Assembly: GCF_036182465.1 (NCBI RefSeq)
Contig: NZ_CP108081.1
Coordinates: forward strand, 5,146,001-5,210,000
From: Streptomyces sp. NBC_00258
GTDB lineage: Bacteria > Actinomycetota > Actinomycetes > Streptomycetales > Streptomycetaceae
Direction of reading: 5' to 3'
DNA length: 64,000 nucleotides
Under the pieces are notes generated by a model. The model saw only the letters and a program-made list of their open reading frames with translations, had not been told where the DNA came from and did no database searches. The position numbers and the translations under genes were made by a program. Below are positions 61,104 to 64,000 of the stretch, piece after piece (positions within the stretch are counted from its first letter, which is position 1; every line of letters starts with the position of its first letter).

Positions 61104-61514
61104 ATGTCAGATGACGAGTCGTACGAACTGCTCGGTTTCGACAACGTGCTGCTGCCCGTCGGGAATCTCGACGAGGCGCTGGGCTTCTACGGGCGGGCCG
61201 GGTTTCCGGTGGCCTTCCGCCTGGACGAGGCCGGGATCGCCCTGCTGAAGGTGGGGAACGAGACTCCGGGCGTACTGCTGCGCGTGGACGAGGAACTCGG
61301 ACAACGGCAGCCGTCCTGGCCGGCGTGCCGCGTGTGGCTGGAGGTGCGGGACGCCCGGGTGACGGCACGGGCGCTGACCGCGGCCGGGATCCCGCCCCTC
61401 GACGAGCCCTTCCCGGTGGCCACCGGCTGGACCGTCGAGATCGCCGACCCCTGGGGCAACGTCATCGGCTTCACGGACTACGGCAAGCGGCCGGAGCTGG
61501 CGCGCAACGGCTGA
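61104..61514 (+). CDS. VOC-family (glyoxalase-like) protein
   Basis: 136 residues, one VOC domain made of two beta-alpha-beta-beta-beta units: FDNVLLPVGNLDEALGFYGRAGFPVAFRLDEAGIALLKVG and VWLEVRDARVTARALTAAGI ... VEIADPWGNVIGFTDY. The usual metal ligands (His and Glu) are not all clear: the first position is Asn or Asp (FDNVL) and the last Glu sits in VEIADPWG. It may bind a small molecule, e.g. an antibiotic, rather than act as lyase. TATTCT ends 6 nt before the ATG (61092-61097), consistent with a leaderless mRNA. Confidence 0.82.
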   Translation: MSDDESYELLGFDNVLLPVGNLDEALGFYGRAGFPVAFRLDEAGIALLKVGNETPGVLLRVDEELGQRQPSWPACRVWLEVRDARVTARALTAAGIPPLDEPFPVATGWTVEIADPWGNVIGFTDYGKRPELARNG

Positions 61515-61602
61515 GCCCCGCCCGCGGCACCAACTCCCCCAGGCTCCCCCACTCCCGTCGCGGCCTGAGCCGCACGTCACACACGCACGTCCCGCAACTG
61601 AC

Positions 61603-61663
61603 TTGAACACGTTCAAAAACAGGTCTACATTCTTCCTCGACAGCGCGTTTTGAACGCGTTCAA
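61603..61663. promoter_or_regulatory. Promoter with two TTGAACRCGTTCAA palindromes
   Basis: TTGAACACGTTCAA (61603-61616) and TTGAACGCGTTCAA (61650-61663) flank a probable promoter: -35 TTGAAC (61603-61608), 17 bp, -10 TACATT (61626-61631). The first operator covers the -35 box and the second lies downstream of the start point. The likely repressor is the TetR-family protein encoded at 62622-63407. Confidence 0.75.
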
Positions 61664-61685
61664 GAAGTCGGGAAGGGGTGGGGAC

Positions 61686-62093
61686 ATGGACCTCACAGTC
61701 CTCGCGTATGTCATCTATCTGCTGGTCAGCGTGGCGCTGACGATCTGGGTGGCACGGACGCTCAGCCAGAACGGGCGGATCTTTCTGGCGGATGTGCTGC
61801 ACGGGAACGAGAAGCTCGCGGACGCCGTCAACCACCTGCTGGTGGTGGGCTTCTACCTGGTGAACCTGGGCTTCGTGGCCCTCTATCTGAGCCAGGACGA
61901 GGAGATCGCCGACGCCCGCGGGGTGTTCGAGGCCCTGTCGACGAAGATCGGCGTGGTGCTCCTGGTGCTCGGTGCCATGCACCTGGGCAATGTGTACGTG
62001 CTCAACAAGATCCGGCGCCGGGGCATCATGGAGCGCGAGCAGCAGCCGCCCGTGCCGCCGCAGGGCTGGGTCGCCCCGGCGGTCGGGGCGTGA
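61686..62093 (+). CDS. Small integral membrane protein
   Basis: 135 residues; the ATG follows GGAAGGGG. Three membrane helices: LTVLAYVIYLLVSVALTIWVARTL, AVNHLLVVGFYLVNLGFVALYLS and IGVVLLVLGAMHLGNVYVLNKI. Conserved polar residues include the His-Gly-Asn-Glu between helices 1 and 2 and a His in each later helix (NHLL, MHLGN), which could bind a cofactor or metal. The C-terminus is basic then Pro-rich. It is followed, with a 4-bp overlap, by a DCC-type oxidoreductase, and preceded by two palindromic operators. Confidence 0.82.
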   Translation: MDLTVLAYVIYLLVSVALTIWVARTLSQNGRIFLADVLHGNEKLADAVNHLLVVGFYLVNLGFVALYLSQDEEIADARGVFEALSTKIGVVLLVLGAMHLGNVYVLNKIRRRGIMEREQQPPVPPQGWVAPAVGA

Positions 62094-62611
62094 CCGCGAT
62101 GGCCACCACCGCCACCCCGGACCGGGACGCCGCGCGCGTCCCGGTCCGCGGGCTCACCGTCCTGTACGACGCGCAGTGCTCGCTCTGCGGCTTCCTGCGC
62201 GACTGGCTCGTACGGCAGCGCCAGTTGGTGCCCCTGGACCTGGTGCCCGCCGGCTCGGAGGCCGCCATGCGGCGCTTCCCGGGGCTCGACCACGCGGCGA
62301 CACTCGACGAGATCACCGTGATCGGCGACTCGGGCCAGGTCTACCGCGGCACCGCCGCCTGGATCGTCACCCTGTGGGCGCTGGCCGAGCACCGCCCGAC
62401 GGCCCACCGGTTCAGCACCCCGGCCGGGGCACGGCTCGCGCGCGGCGCCGTCCTCGCCGCCGCCAAGTGGCGTGAGGGCCAGTGGGCACGCAGGCACGGC
62501 GCCTGGGGCGGAGGCGCGTACTACGGGGCCGACGGATGGCAGTACACCCCGGCCACGGGCTGGACCTACAACGCGCCCGCCTGTGACAGCGGCACCTGCG
62601 CGCCTCGTTAG
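62090..62611 (+). CDS. Thiol-disulfide oxidoreductase-like DCC-family protein (DUF393)
   Basis: 173 residues, GTG overlapping the stop of the membrane protein gene (GTGA); ATGs at 62099 is an alternative. The family signature YDAQCSLCGFLRDWL (D-x2-C-x2-C) lies at about residue 27-41, and ITVIGDSGQVYRGTAAWIVTLWAL follows. The C-terminal 50 residues (WARRHGAWGGGAYYGADGWQYTP and a last CDSGTC) are an unusual Gly/Trp/Tyr extension with an extra Cys pair. It is likely a redox protein working with the preceding membrane protein. Confidence 0.85.
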   Translation: MTAMATTATPDRDAARVPVRGLTVLYDAQCSLCGFLRDWLVRQRQLVPLDLVPAGSEAAMRRFPGLDHAATLDEITVIGDSGQVYRGTAAWIVTLWALAEHRPTAHRFSTPAGARLARGAVLAAAKWREGQWARRHGAWGGGAYYGADGWQYTPATGWTYNAPACDSGTCAPR

Positions 62612-62621
62612 GCTCTCTCCC

Positions 62622-63407
62622 GTGCCAGCAGCGAAAGACAGTGCCAGTCGTCCGGACGGCCCCGCGGAGCCGGAAGGCCCCGCCCGGCCGTCCCGTACGC
62701 CCGCCAAGAGCGAGCAGACCCGGGCCCTGATCCTGGAGACGGCGATGCGCCTGTTCCAGGAACGGGGCTACGAGAAGACGACCATGCGGGCCATCGCCAC
62801 GGAGGCAGGGGTCTCCGTAGGCAACGCCTACTACTACTTCGCCGGCAAGGAGCACCTGATCCAGGGCTTCTACGACCGGCTCGCCGCCGAGCACCGGGCG
62901 GCGGTCCGCGAAGTCCTGGACCAGGAGAAGGATCTGGAGGCGCGGATCGCCGGGGTGCTGAAGGCGTGGCTGGACGTGGCGACGCCGTACCACGAGTTCG
63001 CGGTGCAGTTCTTCAAGAACGCGGCCGATCCGGACAGCCCGCTCAGCCCGTTCTCCGCCGAGTCGGAGCACGCGCGCGTGGAGGCCATCGGGGTCTGCCG
63101 CGAGGTGCTGGCGGGCTCCAAGGCGAAGATCCCGGAGGAACTGCGGGAGGTGCTCCCCGAGCTGCTGTGGCTCTCCCAGATGGGTCTCGTCCTGTACTGG
63201 GTCTTCGACCGCACGGAGGGCCGCGAGCGCAGCTACCGGCTCGCCGAACGAGGTGCCCGCCTCACGTCGCTCGGCGTCTCACTGGCCCGCTTCCGAGTGC
63301 TGCGGCCGCTGGTCCGCGAGGTGCACGGGCTGTTCACGGACTTCCTGCCGGGGATGACGAACTCTGCTCCTGATCCGGCGGCACCGGGGGGCACGACAGC
63401 TTCCTGA
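62622..63407 (+). CDS. TetR-family regulator
   Basis: 261 residues from a GTG; TAGGCT ends 7 nt before it and there is no Shine-Dalgarno (leaderless type). After a 35-residue Pro/Ser/Ala tail comes the helix-turn-helix RALILETAMRLFQERGYEKTTMRAIATEAGVSVGNAYYYFAGKEHLIQGFY, with a C-terminal domain (about 90-230) of alpha helices. It follows the membrane protein/DCC pair by 10 bp and is the best candidate for the TTGAACRCGTTCAA operators. The last 74 bp overlap a gene on the opposite strand. Confidence 0.92.
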   Translation: MPAAKDSASRPDGPAEPEGPARPSRTPAKSEQTRALILETAMRLFQERGYEKTTMRAIATEAGVSVGNAYYYFAGKEHLIQGFYDRLAAEHRAAVREVLDQEKDLEARIAGVLKAWLDVATPYHEFAVQFFKNAADPDSPLSPFSAESEHARVEAIGVCREVLAGSKAKIPEELREVLPELLWLSQMGLVLYWVFDRTEGRERSYRLAERGARLTSLGVSLARFRVLRPLVREVHGLFTDFLPGMTNSAPDPAAPGGTTAS

Positions 63408-64000
63408 GGGCCGTGGAGTCACCGGCCGCACGGCCGCACAGGGTCACGTCACGGAGCGTGGAGTCCCCGGGCGTCCGCGTCACCTCGTGGAGCCCGATGC
63501 CGTGGCCGCGCAGTTCGGGGTTCGACGCGTCCGCGTTCCGGAAGCTGATGTTCCCGACCTTTCCCGTGAACTCGATCGTATGCAGGACGGCCAGCACGGC
63601 GGGGGCGCGGCCGTTGCCGGGAACCCCGGCCTCCGCCGCGGCCGTGTGGAACGCCATCGCCGCATCGTGGGACAGGGCGAGGAAGCCTCCGTCGTCGATG
63701 GCGTCCCTGGTGTCGTTCAGGCGCCGGCCCTCGAAGAGCGGGTAGGCGAACGCGGCCGCCGCGCGACGGTGGAGGTCCGTTGTCCGGAGGTGCTTGTCGT
63801 ACGTCAGGGAGGTGTAGCGCAGCCGGCCTCCGTCGGGAAAGGTGATGTCCTCGTCCTCGAACGACTTCTTTTCCATGTCGTCCCCCGCCAGCACGGTGAC
63901 CGGGTGCTTCTCGCAGCCCGTGTGGTCCCTCAGCACCCTCATGAGGTTGCTGACGTGGCTCGCCCGGCCCGCCAGATAGACGATGTCGATCCGCTCGCCG
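63334..64000 (-). CDS. ABC-type substrate-binding protein, C-terminal part (5' end outside window)
   Basis: The frame is open from the window edge (64000) to a TGA at 63334-63336, about 222 residues. The sequence IDIVYLAGRASHVSNLMRVLR, VTVLAGDDM, YTSLTYDKHLRTT and FEGRRLNDTRDAIDDGGFLALSHDAAMAFHTA fits the second lobe of a type I (branched-chain amino acid-like) periplasmic-binding fold, as in Streptomyces extracellular ligand-binding receptors. The last 15 residues are Ser/Pro-rich. The 3' end overlaps the TetR gene by 74 bp in antisense. Confidence 0.72.
   Translation of the reverse strand, partial: GERIDIVYLAGRASHVSNLMRVLRDHTGCEKHPVTVLAGDDMEKKSFEDEDITFPDGGRLRYTSLTYDKHLRTTDLHRRAAAAFAYPLFEGRRLNDTRDAIDDGGFLALSHDAAMAFHTAAAEAGVPGNGRAPAVLAVLHTIEFTGKVGNISFRNADASNPELRGHGIGLHEVTRTPGDSTLRDVTLCGRAAGDSTALRKLSCPPVPPDQEQSSSSPAGSP

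Overview
This window is chromosomal DNA of a Streptomyces species. Its G+C is very high, GTG starts and stop/start overlaps are frequent, and the families and their order resemble, from memory, the Streptomyces coelicolor stretch from the afsQ/sigQ locus to the succinate dehydrogenase locus (about SCO4908 down to SCO4855). I see no tRNA, rRNA, CRISPR array, transposase, integrase or phage gene. It reads as core or near-core chromosome with small lineage-specific additions.

Layout. (1) 1-5.3 kb: the sigQ / afsQ1-afsQ2-lipoprotein signalling locus, with a candidate AfsQ1 operator in the divergent promoter, then VanZ-like and PspC membrane proteins. (2) 5.3-12.9 kb: a small secreted protein, adenosine deaminase, an alpha/beta hydrolase-like protein, a divergent LysR/MFS pair, an ECF sigma factor with a SnoaL-like tail, a STAS protein and an AEC transporter. 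(3) 12.9-21.5 kb: a nucleoside uptake and salvage block on the minus strand: two BMP-type lipoproteins, an ABC ATPase, two permeases, cytidine deaminase and thymidine phosphorylase. An almost identical 14-bp palindrome lies in front of add, the ABC operon and both lipoprotein genes, which suggests one regulon. (4) 21.7-33.3 kb: an M20 amidohydrolase, then a nonulosonic-acid glycopolymer cluster (sialyltransferase-like protein, NeuB-like synthase, NeuA-HAD fusion, three glycosyltransferases, acyltransferase, methyltransferase), matching the teichulosonic acid region known from S. coelicolor. (5) 33.3-38.9 kb: a divergent TetR/FAD monooxygenase pair with two operators, a LysE-type exporter, a B12-dependent mutase catalytic subunit and an L,D-transpeptidase lipoprotein. 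(6) 39.1-43.6 kb: two tandem ECF sigma / membrane anti-sigma-like pairs whose extracellular parts share a two-cysteine module. (7) 43.6-50.9 kb: a large secreted PGRP-amidase/FG-GAP protein with a terminator hairpin in its leader, two small conserved proteins, a GH20 hexosaminidase and a degenerate OHCU-decarboxylase-like protein. (8) 51.3-54.7 kb: sdhCDAB. (9) 54.8-64 kb: a serine hydrolase, a DUF4132 protein with a small partner, an aldo/keto reductase divergent from an XRE regulator, a VOC protein, a TetR-linked membrane protein/DCC-oxidoreductase set with two palindromic operators, and the 3' part of a substrate-binding protein running off the edge.

Most convergent genes are separated by near-perfect hairpins. 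Many start codons sit 6-8 nt behind a plausible -10 hexamer with no Shine-Dalgarno sequence, as expected for leaderless mRNAs. The least explained items are the shared nucleoside operator, the two-cysteine anti-sigma module, the terminator in the PGRP leader, and the five-hairpin non-coding segment near 23.2 kb.
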